From positions 1,178,001 to 1,242,000 of the forward strand of contig NZ_JAZGLW010000001.1 in NCBI RefSeq assembly GCF_036409155.1: DNA of 64,000 nucleotides. The letters are read 5' to 3'. Origin of the DNA: Mycobacterium sp. 050128 (lineage in GTDB: Bacteria; Actinomycetota; Actinomycetes; Mycobacteriales; Mycobacteriaceae). Shown in pieces: positions 1 through 9,719 of the stretch. How positions within the stretch are numbered: the first letter of the stretch is position 1; each line of letters starts with the position of its first letter. Position numbers and translations under genes: made by a program. The notes beneath the pieces were generated by a model. It did no database searches and was not told where the DNA came from. It saw only the letters and a program-made list of their open reading frames with translations.

Positions 1-570
1 CTTCTGCTCGCTGGCGATCATCGCGTTGGTGTCGGGCGCCTGCGTGGCCGACACGCACTCGATCGCCGCCTTGAGCGCCGCGGTGTTGTTGCGCGCGATG
101 GCCTGGCTCTCGTGGTGGTACCGCAGCGCCAGGTAACCACCGGTGCCGACGGCACCGGCCAGTACAACCAGGGCCGCGGCAATACCGGCCAGCCAGCCGC
201 GGCCCAGGGCCGACGGGGGGCGCCGTTGCGCATCCGCCTCGGTCGCGTCCTCGGCGCCGGCTTGCTCGCCGTCGGTTACCGGCTGTTCGGCATCCTGTTC
301 GGCATCGTCGGCCGCGGGTGCGGCGTCGGTGGCGGACTCGGGCTGCTCCGCGGCCGGGGCCTGCGGAGCTTCGGCCTGCGGGGCTTCGACTTGCGGGGAG
401 GCTTCAGGCTCGGCTGGTGCCGAATCCGGCGCCGTCACCTCGGGCTGATCGGCTTCGGCCTCGGGTTCGGGTTCGGCCGAGTCCTCGGCCTTCGCCTCGG
501 TGTTTGTCTCGTCGGTGACGTCGTCCGATTTCTTCGGTCGTCTCCGACGTAGACGACTAAGCATCGACAT
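1..570 (-). CDS. Mce-associated membrane protein, Rv0175-like (3' end outside window)
   Basis: Reading the minus strand from ATG at 570 gives an uninterrupted frame that leaves the window without a stop. It begins MSMLSRLRRRRPKK, then has about 100 residues rich in Glu, Ala and Pro, one membrane segment (about residues 130-152, LAGIAAALVVLAGAVG), and the start of an extracytoplasmic domain (KAAIECVSATQAPDTNAM) typical of Mce-associated proteins. It follows mce1F by 11 bases, as Rv0175 follows mce1F in M. tuberculosis. These proteins are thought to support Mce transporter assembly or stability at the membrane. The acidic, low-complexity cytoplasmic tail is long. A second ATG two codons in is an alternative start. 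Confidence 0.85.
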   Translation of the reverse strand, partial: MSMLSRLRRRRPKKSDDVTDETNTEAKAEDSAEPEPEAEADQPEVTAPDSAPAEPEASPQVEAPQAEAPQAPAAEQPESATDAAPAADDAEQDAEQPVTDGEQAGAEDATEADAQRRPPSALGRGWLAGIAAALVVLAGAVGTGGYLALRYHHESQAIARNNTAALKAAIECVSATQAPDTNAMIASEQK

Positions 571-581
571 CGGTGGTGGGT

Positions 582-2132
582 TCAGCCGGCTGGTGCCAGC
601 ATCTCCTTCCATCCGTCGTCTCCTGTTTTGGTCGAGTTTTCGACGGAGTATTTGACGCCGTCGGGCCCTACCAGTTCACCGCTCTGGGGACTGTATACCG
701 CCGAGGGAGGTCCGAAGGGCGTGTAGACACACGGGTTGGGCTGCTGTCCGTTGCACTGCACGGTACCTTGCCCGGGTCGGGTCAAGGGATCACTGGTCGC
801 CGGTGGCGTCCCCGGGACCCGGTCCGAAGGTGCCGGGTTCATGCCGTTGTTGATCGACGGCGCGGGGATCACCATGCCGGGGCGTACCGATTGGTCGCAT
901 CGCGCTCCCGGCGCCGGGCAGGTCAGAATCTGGTTCGGGTCACCGAACCAGGGGTTCGTCCCGGCGGGAACATACGGCCTGGGATCGCGGCACTCACGCG
1001 GCGTGGCCGCCCGCTTGCCGGGGATGTCGGTACACGGGATGTTGCGCGAGCCACGCACGCTGTTGGCCGGCGTATCCATCGGAATCTTGCAGTAGGTGCC
1101 CGACGGCAGCGGCTGCATGCTGGTGTCGGCCGGCGCCCGCCACTCCGGCGCGGGAATGAAGCCGGTCAGACACGGCGGCGGCTGGTTGATCGACAGCGCC
1201 AGGTCGAGTGCGGCCTGGTTCGGGAACGGCGCGGCCACGGTCTGTGCGATCGAGGCACCCTGCGGCAGGAACACCAGCACCTGTTCCACCCCGGTGTGGT
1301 AGCGCTTGAGCAGGTCGAAGACGACCTCAAGATTCGCCAGCGTCTGCGGCAGCGACTCCCGCACGTCGCTGAACACGTCGTTGACCTGATCGGCGGTCGG
1401 CGCCGCTTGCGACAGAATGCTTTTCACGTTCGCGTCGCGTTGCGCGGACTGCGCGGCCAGTGTGTTCAGGTTGCGCGCCCAGCGCTCGATCGCGTCATTG
1501 GACTTCACCTGGCTGTCCAGCACCGGTCCCGAGTTCTGGATGATGTCGTTGACGTTGGTGATGTTGGTCTTGAAGTCGCCGACGATCGCCTGCGTCGAGT
1601 CCACCAGGCGCTGCAGCGCGGGACCCAGGCCGCCGACCGACTCCGCCGTCTCGTCGAGCAGCTTGCCGATCTTGTCCTTGGGCAACGCCTCGAGCCCGCG
1701 GTTGGCGGTGTCGAGCGCCGGACCGATCTCGGCCGGCACGGTGCCCTTGGAGATGGTTTGCCCGTCGGCGAGGTACTTCCCGGAACTGCCCGACGAGACG
1801 ATGTCCAGATACTGCTCACCGACCGCCGACACCGAGTGCACATTCGCGACCGCGTCCACCGGGATCTTGTACTGGCTGTCGATGCTCATCGTCGCTTCGG
1901 CGCCATGCTCGGTCGGCTCGACGTCGGTGACCTTGCCGATCGTGATGCCGCGGTAGGTCACGTTGGCCGTCGGGTACAACCCACCCGATGCCGGCAGCTC
2001 GGCCTTCAGCGAGTACCGGCCGATCCCCATCAAGCTGGGCACCTGCAGGTAGTAGACGCCGAGCACCAGCAGCGATACGACCGTGAGGACCAGGAACGCC
2101 CACAGCTGGCGTCGAATGAATGGAGTCAGCAA
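582..2132 (-). CDS. mce1F: MCE-family protein Mce1F
   Basis: A 516-residue Mce protein, close to the length of M. tuberculosis Mce1F. It has an N-terminal membrane anchor (about residues 10-30, LWAFLVLTVVSLLVLGVYYL), the MCE/MlaD domain (about 40-115, with NVTYRGITIGKVTDVE), a helical region and a proline-rich C-terminal tail. Six such subunits are thought to form a shaft carrying lipid from the outer envelope to the YrbE permease. The start is TTG, chosen because it overlaps the lprK stop by 7 bases and gives the complete anchor. It is the last of the six mce subunit genes and is followed by the Mce-associated gene. Confidence 0.95.
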   Translation of the reverse strand: MLTPFIRRQLWAFLVLTVVSLLVLGVYYLQVPSLMGIGRYSLKAELPASGGLYPTANVTYRGITIGKVTDVEPTEHGAEATMSIDSQYKIPVDAVANVHSVSAVGEQYLDIVSSGSSGKYLADGQTISKGTVPAEIGPALDTANRGLEALPKDKIGKLLDETAESVGGLGPALQRLVDSTQAIVGDFKTNITNVNDIIQNSGPVLDSQVKSNDAIERWARNLNTLAAQSAQRDANVKSILSQAAPTADQVNDVFSDVRESLPQTLANLEVVFDLLKRYHTGVEQVLVFLPQGASIAQTVAAPFPNQAALDLALSINQPPPCLTGFIPAPEWRAPADTSMQPLPSGTYCKIPMDTPANSVRGSRNIPCTDIPGKRAATPRECRDPRPYVPAGTNPWFGDPNQILTCPAPGARCDQSVRPGMVIPAPSINNGMNPAPSDRVPGTPPATSDPLTRPGQGTVQCNGQQPNPCVYTPFGPPSAVYSPQSGELVGPDGVKYSVENSTKTGDDGWKEMLAPAG

Positions 2133-3301
2133 TTCCGGTCCCCCCTTTCAACCAACGGGCCACCGGGCGCGTCATTGGGGTTCGGCGTGTAGCGGACGTC
2201 GGGGATCATCGTCTCCGGGTCGCGGCCGAACGACTGCTCGAGTGCACGCAGCGCGCCCGACAATCCGGTTCCCGTGAGGAAGGCGTTGTCGACAGAGCTG
2301 TAGGTCACGTCCAGCGTCAGCGAGATGTTCACGTAGTCACCGCGGAACATCTTCGGGACGGTGTCGATGTCGAACGGCTGGGTCAGGATCAGCTTCAGCG
2401 CGCCGATCAGGTACGGCGAGGAGCGGCCGAGTTCCTTCAACGGGCATTGCAGCGCCTGCAGGTCGGTGTGCAGCGGGCCGCGCGCCTCCGACAGGTACTG
2501 ATCCGCCGCCCCGCTGAGTCGGCCCACCGAGTCGACGGCGTTGATCAGCAGGTTCTTGGTGTCGGCGAAATGCTTGATCAGCGGCGGGAGGTCGGTCAGC
2601 ACTCGGTCGAGGACGTCGGACCGGCCGCCGACGTAGACCAGCAGCCGGTTGGTGGAGTCGATCGCGTGGGTGATGTCATCACGCTGCTGGTTGAGCTGGG
2701 CGGTGAAGGTGTCCAACTTGCCGAGGAAAGACCTGATCTGCTCGCCGCGCCCGTGGAAGATCTCGTAGACCTCGTTCTGCAGCACTTCCAGGTTCGGGAT
2801 GCCGCCACCACGCAAGATCAACGACAGGCTGGCCAGCGTTTGTTCGGTGGTGGGATACGACGACGAATTCTTCAGCGGAATGGTGTCGCCGTTGCGCAGC
2901 ATCTCCGACGACGGGTTCGGCGGCGCGGCCAGCTCGACGTGCTGAGAACCCAGCAGCGACGTCTGGCCGATCCGCGCGATCGCATTCTTCGGCAGCTTGA
3001 CGCTGTTCTTCACACCCAGCGTCAGGGTGGCCACCCAGTTCTTCAGGTTGATGGCCTTGATCGACCCGACGAAGACGTCGGCGACCATCACCTTGCTGTT
3101 GCCGTTGATCGCCAGGGTGTCCGGTACCTGCACGTAGATGGTGTAGGAGCCCGGGCCGTCGCCCGGGCCGCCAGGAATCGCCACGTTGGAGATGCCTCGC
3201 CAGCCACACGAGCTCAGCACCGTCGCGGCGACCAGCAGCACCATGGCCTGCCAGGCCCGATGCCGGATCAGTGCGGCGACGCCGCTCATCGCGCCCCTCA
3301 C
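2126..3301 (-). CDS. lprK: Mce1E lipoprotein LprK
   Basis: A 391-residue MCE-family lipoprotein. The N terminus carries a lipoprotein signal with lipobox VLSSC (Cys about residue 32), followed by an MCE domain with the typical VFVGSIKAINLKNW stretch and a helical C-terminal half. It is the lipid-anchored subunit of the Mce1 lipid transporter. The GTG start overlaps the mce1D stop as GTGA, matching the chain of coupled starts in the operon; an in-frame ATG four codons later (MSGVAALI) is the alternative. Position and length match M. tuberculosis Mce1E/LprK. Confidence 0.95.
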   Translation of the reverse strand: MRGAMSGVAALIRHRAWQAMVLLVAATVLSSCGWRGISNVAIPGGPGDGPGSYTIYVQVPDTLAINGNSKVMVADVFVGSIKAINLKNWVATLTLGVKNSVKLPKNAIARIGQTSLLGSQHVELAAPPNPSSEMLRNGDTIPLKNSSSYPTTEQTLASLSLILRGGGIPNLEVLQNEVYEIFHGRGEQIRSFLGKLDTFTAQLNQQRDDITHAIDSTNRLLVYVGGRSDVLDRVLTDLPPLIKHFADTKNLLINAVDSVGRLSGAADQYLSEARGPLHTDLQALQCPLKELGRSSPYLIGALKLILTQPFDIDTVPKMFRGDYVNISLTLDVTYSSVDNAFLTGTGLSGALRALEQSFGRDPETMIPDVRYTPNPNDAPGGPLVERGDRNC

Positions 3302-4911
3302 TGCCCACCCCCGAAGTCAGCGGCGGCCGGCGGACCACCGGCGTTGGGTGCGGTGATACCGACCGGCGCGGGCGTCGGAGCCACCGGTCCCGGAATGACT
3401 CCCGGTCCCGGCGCCGGCGGCTGGATCGGCGTCGGAGCCCGCAGCCCGATGGGCGGCAGGATCGGGTTCTCGTCGTAGGCGTTCGGCGGGCCCGGCGGTG
3501 TCTGCAGGTTCGACTGAACGGGTTCGATATTGGGACCGCCCATCAGCTCCTCAAGCGATTCCGGCGTCATCAGGCCCGCGGTGATCGGCCCGACCTGCTG
3601 GCCTTGCATACCCGGCGCCACGATCCAGCCTTGCTGGGTGTTGCGGTGCGAGGTCGGCGTATCCGGCACCCAGATGCCCGGGACGGTGGTGTCCTTATAG
3701 CCGTTCGGCGGATGCAGCCGATCTTCGGAATAAGCGACCTGCTTGGGCAACGTCTCGGCGGTACTGAACAGGTTCAACCCGAACGGCAGGTAGTTGAACT
3801 TGATCGCGTCGAGGATCGGCGCCAGGTACTGCGCGCACAGCTCGGCGGATTCCTGGTAACCGAGCCGGCTGCCGGCCTGGATCGAGCTGCAGATGAACTG
3901 CATCGGGTTCGCGAAGTTCGTGATCGCCGGAATCGCGACCACCGACCCGTGCGACGGGTGATAGATCTGGTTGATGTTGGCCGCGGCCGTCGGCAGCACG
4001 TGCAGCGCGGTCTCCAGCCCGTTCAGCGGATCGGGTTGCAGCAGCGTGTTCGTCGCGGTTTCCAGGTTGTTGATGTCGGTGGTCAACACCTCGCGGTTCT
4101 TGTCCAGCCACGGCCGGACCGTCGAGAGCAGGCTGTCGAACTGCTGGAGCGCATTGTTCAAGGCGCCGTCATCGCTCGCCAGCCGGCCGGTGACATCCGC
4201 CAGGTTCTGGTTCAGTGCGACGAACTGGGCGTCGTCCTGGTGCAGGGCGTTGACGAACAGCGCCAGGCTGCGCACCACGGCGAAGAAGTCGCCGCGGCCC
4301 TCGTTCAACGCGTTCAACGCCGACGACAAGCTGTTGAGCGCGGTGTTGATCTGCTTGCTCTTGCCGTCCAGGCCGTCGGCGAACGACGAAATGACCTCAC
4401 CGAACGGACCCGTCGGCTGCTCCTTGGTCGGACCCAGCTTCGAGATGATGTTGGTGATGCTGTTGCGCAGTTCGTCCCACTCCACCGGCACCTGGGTGCG
4501 CTCTTCGGGGATCACCGCGTTGTCGCCCAGCACCGGTCCGCCCTTGTAGGGCGGCTCCAGCTGGATCGCGCGCGACGCCACCAGGGTGGGGTTGAGGATC
4601 ACCGCCGAGGCGTTGGCCGGGACCTTGTACTTGTTCTCGTAGTGGAAGGTCACCTTCATCTTGTCGCCGACCGGCTCGATGCTGTCGATCGAGCCGACCC
4701 GCAGGCCCATGATCTGGACCTTGTCCCCCTTGTAGAGGGCGTTCGCCGCCGGGAAGTACGCGACGACGGTGTTGTTCGTCAGCTTCTCGAACAGCCGGTA
4801 GCCGACATAGCCGACGACCAGCGCGACGACGATGACCAGCGCTCCGATGATGGCCGTCGTCCGGGAGAACTTCGGTAGCCGGATGTTGCGGACGTCAAAG
4901 ATGGTGCTCAA
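3298..4911 (-). CDS. mce1D: MCE-family protein Mce1D
   Basis: A 537-residue Mce subunit: membrane anchor at about residues 20-40 (TAIIGALVIVVALVVGYVGY), MCE domain (ANALYKGDKVQIMGLRVGSID), long helical segment, then a Pro/Ala/Gly-rich tail of about 60 residues ending in GGGQ. The start is TTG and overlaps the mce1C stop (TTGA), so translation is probably coupled. It would be one of the six subunits of the Mce1 lipid import channel. Length and order match the M. tuberculosis gene. Confidence 0.95.
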   Translation of the reverse strand: MSTIFDVRNIRLPKFSRTTAIIGALVIVVALVVGYVGYRLFEKLTNNTVVAYFPAANALYKGDKVQIMGLRVGSIDSIEPVGDKMKVTFHYENKYKVPANASAVILNPTLVASRAIQLEPPYKGGPVLGDNAVIPEERTQVPVEWDELRNSITNIISKLGPTKEQPTGPFGEVISSFADGLDGKSKQINTALNSLSSALNALNEGRGDFFAVVRSLALFVNALHQDDAQFVALNQNLADVTGRLASDDGALNNALQQFDSLLSTVRPWLDKNREVLTTDINNLETATNTLLQPDPLNGLETALHVLPTAAANINQIYHPSHGSVVAIPAITNFANPMQFICSSIQAGSRLGYQESAELCAQYLAPILDAIKFNYLPFGLNLFSTAETLPKQVAYSEDRLHPPNGYKDTTVPGIWVPDTPTSHRNTQQGWIVAPGMQGQQVGPITAGLMTPESLEELMGGPNIEPVQSNLQTPPGPPNAYDENPILPPIGLRAPTPIQPPAPGPGVIPGPVAPTPAPVGITAPNAGGPPAAADFGGGQ

Positions 4912-6497
4912 TTCTGGCTACCTCCCGTGACACCACTACCGCCCGAGCCGCCCGGGTTGATGAACGGCGCCGGCAACTGGTTCCCCGGTCCGGGCGGGGC
5001 CGGGGGACCCGGCGGCAGACCCGGAGCGAAGGTCGACGGCGGCGGCACCGGGCCGGCCGGTCCCAGGTTCTCGGTGCGCGCACCCGGCGGAGCCTGGGTC
5101 GGCAACGGCACCGGCGTGCCCGGAACGTTCGGGGGCGGGTCACCCGGGCGCCCCGCGATATTGATGCCGGGCGTGGGCGGCAGACCGTCCGGGTTCGGCG
5201 GCGACACCGCGACGTCGACCGGTGCGGGGAAGCCCGGCCCGCCGAACGGGCCGACCGCCGCACCCGCACAGGGCAGCGGGTTCCACGGCCGCGGCAGACC
5301 CTCGTCGCCGACGGTGACGTTGCCGCCGGGGTTGGCCGGCGTGTACGAGCACGGCGATCCGGGCGGGATGGCCGGTCCGGGGTGTTCCGGCGTGCCCTCC
5401 AGCACCGGCGGTGCCGGTGGCGGCGCACCGTTGGGGAACCGGGTGCCGTTGGGGTCGGGCCAGCGGTATTCCGGCAGACCGGCGCTGCGCCAGAAGTTCT
5501 CCGGGTCGATGCCGCGCTTCTTGAATGCGGCGTCCACCCACGGCTGGATGATCTGGTAGAGCGCCAGGTTGTGCAGGACCACCTTGAAGAACGGTCCCGA
5601 CGCGATGGCCTCATTCAAGGACGGCAAGAAGTGGCCGACCTCGGTCAGACCCGCTGCCACGTCGTCCTTGCGCTCGACCAGGATCTGGCTGATCGTGCGC
5701 AACTGCTCGAGCACGTGGTTGAGGTTCGGGTTGTCGTTGATCAGGCCCTTGACCTGTTCGGAGAACGCGGCGATGTTGCCCAGCAGGGCGTTGATGGCCT
5801 GCCCGCGCTCGTTGAACGCGGCCAGCAGGGTCTTGGCGTTGACGAGCAGGCGGTCGACCTGCTCACTGCGGTCGCCCAGCACGCTGGCCACCTGGTTCGC
5901 CTGGGCAAGGAGGTGCTTGACCTCGGCGTCACGCTTGCCGACCGTGTCAGAGAACTTCGAGACGCCCTCGAGCGCGGCGCTCAGGTGCGGATAGGTCTGG
6001 TCGATGGTCTGCGACAGCACGTGCAGCGACTCTTTGACCGTATCGATGTTCCAGCCGGAGGCGGCCTTGGTGACGTCGAAGAACGCGTCGTAGATCTGAT
6101 ACGGCGTGGTGCTCTGCCCCAGCGGCAGCGTGGCGCCGGGCTTTAGCTGCTGGTTGCCCCGCGCCTCGATCTCCATGACCTTCTTACCGAGGATGGTGTC
6201 GGTGCGGATCGCCAGCCGGCTCTCGGTGCCGATGGTGTTGGTGCCGATCGAGAACTTCATCACGATGTGGTCGCCGTCGATCTTGAGGGCCTCGATCTTG
6301 CCGACGTCCATGCCGGCGATGCGCACCTTGTCGCCGACATTGATCCCGCCGGAGTCGGTGAACTGCCCGTAGTACGCGGGCCTGGCCATCAGGATCGGGA
6401 CACTGGTGAAGCTCTGCCCGACGCCGATCACGAGCAGCGTGACGACGATGCCCATCAGGCCGATCCGAAACCGGTTCGGGGGTTCCAGCGTTCTCAT
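4908..6497 (-). CDS. mce1C: MCE-family protein Mce1C
   Basis: A 529-residue Mce subunit. The N-terminal anchor (FRIGLMGIVVTLLVIGVGQ) is followed by an MCE domain (GGINVGDKVRIAGMDVGKIEAL). The last 190 residues or so are extremely rich in Pro and Gly (for example GAPPPAPPVLEG and GLPPGPPAPPGPG), a disordered tail typical of Mce C subunits. I chose the ATG (MRTLEPPN) that overlaps the mce1B stop as ATGA; a start four codons upstream is also open. It is a subunit of the Mce1 transporter. Confidence 0.95.
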   Translation of the reverse strand: MRTLEPPNRFRIGLMGIVVTLLVIGVGQSFTSVPILMARPAYYGQFTDSGGINVGDKVRIAGMDVGKIEALKIDGDHIVMKFSIGTNTIGTESRLAIRTDTILGKKVMEIEARGNQQLKPGATLPLGQSTTPYQIYDAFFDVTKAASGWNIDTVKESLHVLSQTIDQTYPHLSAALEGVSKFSDTVGKRDAEVKHLLAQANQVASVLGDRSEQVDRLLVNAKTLLAAFNERGQAINALLGNIAAFSEQVKGLINDNPNLNHVLEQLRTISQILVERKDDVAAGLTEVGHFLPSLNEAIASGPFFKVVLHNLALYQIIQPWVDAAFKKRGIDPENFWRSAGLPEYRWPDPNGTRFPNGAPPPAPPVLEGTPEHPGPAIPPGSPCSYTPANPGGNVTVGDEGLPRPWNPLPCAGAAVGPFGGPGFPAPVDVAVSPPNPDGLPPTPGINIAGRPGDPPPNVPGTPVPLPTQAPPGARTENLGPAGPVPPPSTFAPGLPPGPPAPPGPGNQLPAPFINPGGSGGSGVTGGSQN

Positions 6498-7534
6498 TGC
6501 GGCGTGCACCTACCCGTCGGCTGCTGGAAGAGCCGGACCGTACGGACCGGACCACCACCCTGCAGACCGTTGATCTTCAACGTGATGTCGCAGGCGTAGA
6601 AGTTCACGAAGTCTCCGTAGGACCCGATGGCGCGCCCGATCATGTTCAGCGCGCTCGGCACCTTCTTGAGGTAGTCCTGCAGCTGGTCTTGCTGGTCGAT
6701 CAGCGGCTGCTGAATCCCGTCCAGGTAGTTGATGGACTTGTGCAGCAGCGCGCGGTCCTCACCCAGCAGATCGGCCACGGTGCCCGCCGCGTTGCTGATG
6801 TGCGCGGTCCCGCCGGCCAGCTGATCGCCGTGGTCCTTGAGCCCGGTGATCAGCACCTCGAGGTTGTTGATGGTCTGGTCGAATTGCTGGCGGTGCCGGA
6901 CGGTCGTGTCCAGCACCACGTTCAGGTTCTTGATCACCTCGCCGATGGCCTGGTCACGCTCGCCGATCTGGTTCGTCAGCTGCGCGGTGTTGTCCAGGAT
7001 GTCGTTGATCGTGCCGCCCTGACCCTGGAACACCGTGACGAGCGCGCTCGCGATGGTGTTGACCTTCTCCGGATCCAGCGCCCGGAACAGCGGCTTGAAA
7101 CCACCGATCAGCGCGTCGAGGTCCAGAGCCGGCGCGGTACGCGACAGCGGGATGAAGCCACCCGGCGGCAGCACCTTGTCCGCGCCTTCACCCTCGCCGC
7201 GCTTGAGCTCCAGATACCGGTTACCGATCAGATCCAGGTAGCGGATCTGCGCCGTCGTCGACTGATACAGCGGAACCGAGCGGTCCACGTTGAACTTCAC
7301 CCGTACGCGCTTGCCGCTGTCGATCAGCTGCAGCGAGTCGACCTTGCCGATCTCCACCCCGGAGGCGCGGACGAATTGGCCCTGCCGCAGCCCGCTGATG
7401 TTGCTGAACTCCGCGGTGTAGGCGTTGGTGCGGTCAAACCGCATCTGACCGAACACCACGACGATCATCACAGTAAAAAGCAGCAGCACCAGGGAGAAGA
7501 TGCCGAGTCGGATGACAGTACCGGTGATTTTCAT
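6494..7534 (-). CDS. mce1B: MCE-family protein Mce1B
   Basis: A 346-residue Mce subunit with anchor (GIFSLVLLLFTVMIVVVFG), MCE domain (GLRQGQFVRASGVEIGKVDSL) and a helical C-terminal region. It lacks the long proline tail of its C, D and F neighbours, as is usual for B subunits. The ATG start overlaps the mce1A stop by four bases (ATGA). Length equals that remembered for M. tuberculosis Mce1B. It is a component of the Mce1 lipid importer. Confidence 0.95.
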   Translation of the reverse strand: MKITGTVIRLGIFSLVLLLFTVMIVVVFGQMRFDRTNAYTAEFSNISGLRQGQFVRASGVEIGKVDSLQLIDSGKRVRVKFNVDRSVPLYQSTTAQIRYLDLIGNRYLELKRGEGEGADKVLPPGGFIPLSRTAPALDLDALIGGFKPLFRALDPEKVNTIASALVTVFQGQGGTINDILDNTAQLTNQIGERDQAIGEVIKNLNVVLDTTVRHRQQFDQTINNLEVLITGLKDHGDQLAGGTAHISNAAGTVADLLGEDRALLHKSINYLDGIQQPLIDQQDQLQDYLKKVPSALNMIGRAIGSYGDFVNFYACDITLKINGLQGGGPVRTVRLFQQPTGRCTPQ

Positions 7535-8832
7535 GGGTTGATCGTGTTATCCCCTACCTGACGGCCCCACACGTATTCGATTGCGTAGGGCGAACCGGTG
7601 TCGAGGTGGTTGTACGGCGCGATGCTGTTGCCGGAGTCCATCACCAACTCGGGAGCGGGCCAGAGGTCATGCGTGATGTGCTGCCAGCAACCCGGCGCAC
7701 CGCCCGGACCACCGCGGGCGTTCACCCGCGGCAGGTTCTCGGGATAGATGTAGGGGTTCGGCGCCCCACCAACCACCCCGGCGAGGCCGCCGACCAGGCT
7801 CGCGATCGTGGCCACCGCGGACACGGGGTTGGCGAGGAGCCCCAGGCCGGACAGCGCCTCGGTGTGGGCGTTCAGGGAGTACCCGTTGCCGGCGAGGAAC
7901 GAGGCTGCCTTGGGCTCGATGTCGTGGTAGTTGCGCAGCGTGCAGAAGATCGCCGGACTGTAGGTGTCCAGCAGCTGCGCCGTCGGCACCAGGTCGGCGG
8001 CGCCGCGCGCCAGGTACGGGCCGCCCTTCTCGAAGATTTCAGCGCCGGTGTTGCCGAACCCGGCGGCCGACAGCAGCGCCCGGTCCAGGTCCTTCTGCTG
8101 CTGGTTGATCGTGCGTGAGGTGATGACCGCGTTGTTGAGGAAGTCGAACAGGTCCGGCGAGGCGTTGGCGTAGGTGTCGCCGAGGCCGGCCAGCTGCTGG
8201 ATGTCGTGGCGGATCTGCGGCATCTGCGGGTTGACGTCGTCGAGGACCGCGTTGCCGTTGACGATCGACTGCCCGAACTTGTCGCCCAGCCCGGCCAGCG
8301 ATTGCGCCGCCGCGCTCAGCGTCAGGTTCAGCTTGACCGGATCCACCTTTTCCGCGATGGAGGTGACGGTCTGGAACAACGTGTTGATTTCCGTCGTCAC
8401 CGACCTCGCGTCGATCACCGACGACGCGTTGAGCCGTTGCGTCGACGGGTTCTGCGGCGTTGTGAGCGACACGTACTTGCCGCCGAACACCGTGGTGGCC
8501 TTGATGTCGGCGTTCACGTTGGCCGGGATCAGATTCAGGTAACGCGGGTAGACGTCCAGGGTGAACTTGGCCGCCGGCTTACCGTCGCGGACGATCTCGG
8601 AGATGGTGGACACCCGGCCGATCTCGACGCCGTTGTAGGTGACCTTGGAACCCGGGTCCATGACCAGACCCGCCCGCGATGCCAGCATCGTCAGCTTGGC
8701 CTTGGGGGTGAAGTCGCCGCGGAACTGCCCGTAGACCAACACGAAGATGAGCACGCCGATGACCAGCAGGCCGATGCCCGCCAATTTGTAAGGCGGGGTC
8801 CGCGCCGCGTTCGCCTTTCCGGGTCGGGTCAT
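7531..8832 (-). CDS. mce1A: MCE-family protein Mce1A
   Basis: A 433-residue Mce subunit, first of the six. It has a membrane anchor (about residues 18-37, LAGIGLLVIGVLIFVLVYG), MCE domain (DPGSKVTYNGVEIGRVSTISEI) and a long helical region; the C-terminal part has paired Cys residues (FCTLRN and GCWQH). The ATG at MTRPGKAN lies four bases after the yrbE1B stop; the open frame extends further upstream, but that part overlaps yrbE1B and is not supported. The M. tuberculosis counterpart gave the family its name (mammalian cell entry); the current view is fatty-acid import. Confidence 0.95.
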   Translation of the reverse strand: MTRPGKANAARTPPYKLAGIGLLVIGVLIFVLVYGQFRGDFTPKAKLTMLASRAGLVMDPGSKVTYNGVEIGRVSTISEIVRDGKPAAKFTLDVYPRYLNLIPANVNADIKATTVFGGKYVSLTTPQNPSTQRLNASSVIDARSVTTEINTLFQTVTSIAEKVDPVKLNLTLSAAAQSLAGLGDKFGQSIVNGNAVLDDVNPQMPQIRHDIQQLAGLGDTYANASPDLFDFLNNAVITSRTINQQQKDLDRALLSAAGFGNTGAEIFEKGGPYLARGAADLVPTAQLLDTYSPAIFCTLRNYHDIEPKAASFLAGNGYSLNAHTEALSGLGLLANPVSAVATIASLVGGLAGVVGGAPNPYIYPENLPRVNARGGPGGAPGCWQHITHDLWPAPELVMDSGNSIAPYNHLDTGSPYAIEYVWGRQVGDNTINP

Positions 8833-8836
8833 GGCG

Positions 8837-9706
8837 CTACACCGTGAGCGCAAAGTTCGGGTTGACGCCGTACAGCGCCAACGCGGCGGACAACACCACA
8901 ACCTGCACCGAGACCAGGGAGAACCGCATCGAGCGACCAACGGCCTCGCCGACGCCGACGGGCCCGCCGCCGGCGTTGTAGCCGTAGAAGCAGTGCGTGA
9001 TCATCACGACCGCGGTGATGATGATGGCCTCCAGGAACGACCAGAACACGTCGTCGGGGCGCAGGAACGTCCGGAAGTAGTGGTCGTAGGTTCCGTTGGA
9101 CTGCCCGTAGAGCACCGTCGTGGTGATCTGCGGTGACAGGAAGCACATGATCATCGCCAGCGCGTAGATCGGGATGATCACGACCAGTCCGGCCATGAAC
9201 CGTGTGGTGGCCAGGAACGAGATCGACTTGATGCCCATCACTTCCAGGGCGTCGATCTCCTCGCTGATGCGCATGGCGCCGAGTTCTGCGGTGGCGCCCG
9301 CGCCGACGGTGGCGGCCATCGCGATGCCGGTGACGACCGGAGCGGCAATGCGCACGTTGATCAGTGCGGCGAAGAAGCCGGTGAAAGCCTCGACGCCGAT
9401 GTTGCCCAGCGACGCGAAACCCTGGATGGCGACCAGCGAGCTACCGGAGAGCGTGACGAAGCCGACGATGGCGACCGTGCCACCGACGACGGCCATCGCC
9501 CCGGTGCCCATGCCGATCTGGGCGATCAGCCGCAGCGTCTCCTTGCGGTAGTTGCGCAGCGCGTGCGGCACGTGCGCGATGCAGGTCATCCCGAACCAGG
9601 CCATCTGGCCGATGTCGTCGAGCCCGCGACCGGCGGCACCGCCGTAGCGGTTCAGGTTTTCGGCTGCCCGCGGGAACCGGGCTCGCAGTACGGCGACGTT
9701 TGTCAT
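8837..9706 (-). CDS. yrbE1B: ABC-type Mce permease YrbE1B
   Basis: A 289-residue MlaE/YrbE-family inner-membrane permease with several hydrophobic helices and the conserved family region around GAMRISEEIDALEVMGIKSISFL, the probable contact for the Mce-associated ATPase. It pairs with YrbE1A as the permease core of the Mce1 lipid importer; the ATPase (MceG) is encoded elsewhere in mycobacteria. The stop lies four bases before mce1A and the ATG start lies 13 bases after the yrbE1A stop. Confidence 0.95.
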   Translation of the reverse strand: MTNVAVLRARFPRAAENLNRYGGAAGRGLDDIGQMAWFGMTCIAHVPHALRNYRKETLRLIAQIGMGTGAMAVVGGTVAIVGFVTLSGSSLVAIQGFASLGNIGVEAFTGFFAALINVRIAAPVVTGIAMAATVGAGATAELGAMRISEEIDALEVMGIKSISFLATTRFMAGLVVIIPIYALAMIMCFLSPQITTTVLYGQSNGTYDHYFRTFLRPDDVFWSFLEAIIITAVVMITHCFYGYNAGGGPVGVGEAVGRSMRFSLVSVQVVVLSAALALYGVNPNFALTV

Positions 9707-9719
9707 GTCATCCGCCCTT

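Noticed and set aside
573..3478. Long open frames on the plus strand opposite mce1F, lprK and mce1D
   Set aside because: They are antisense reading frames of high-GC genes, rich in Arg and His, with no domain; the minus-strand frames are clear Mce proteins.
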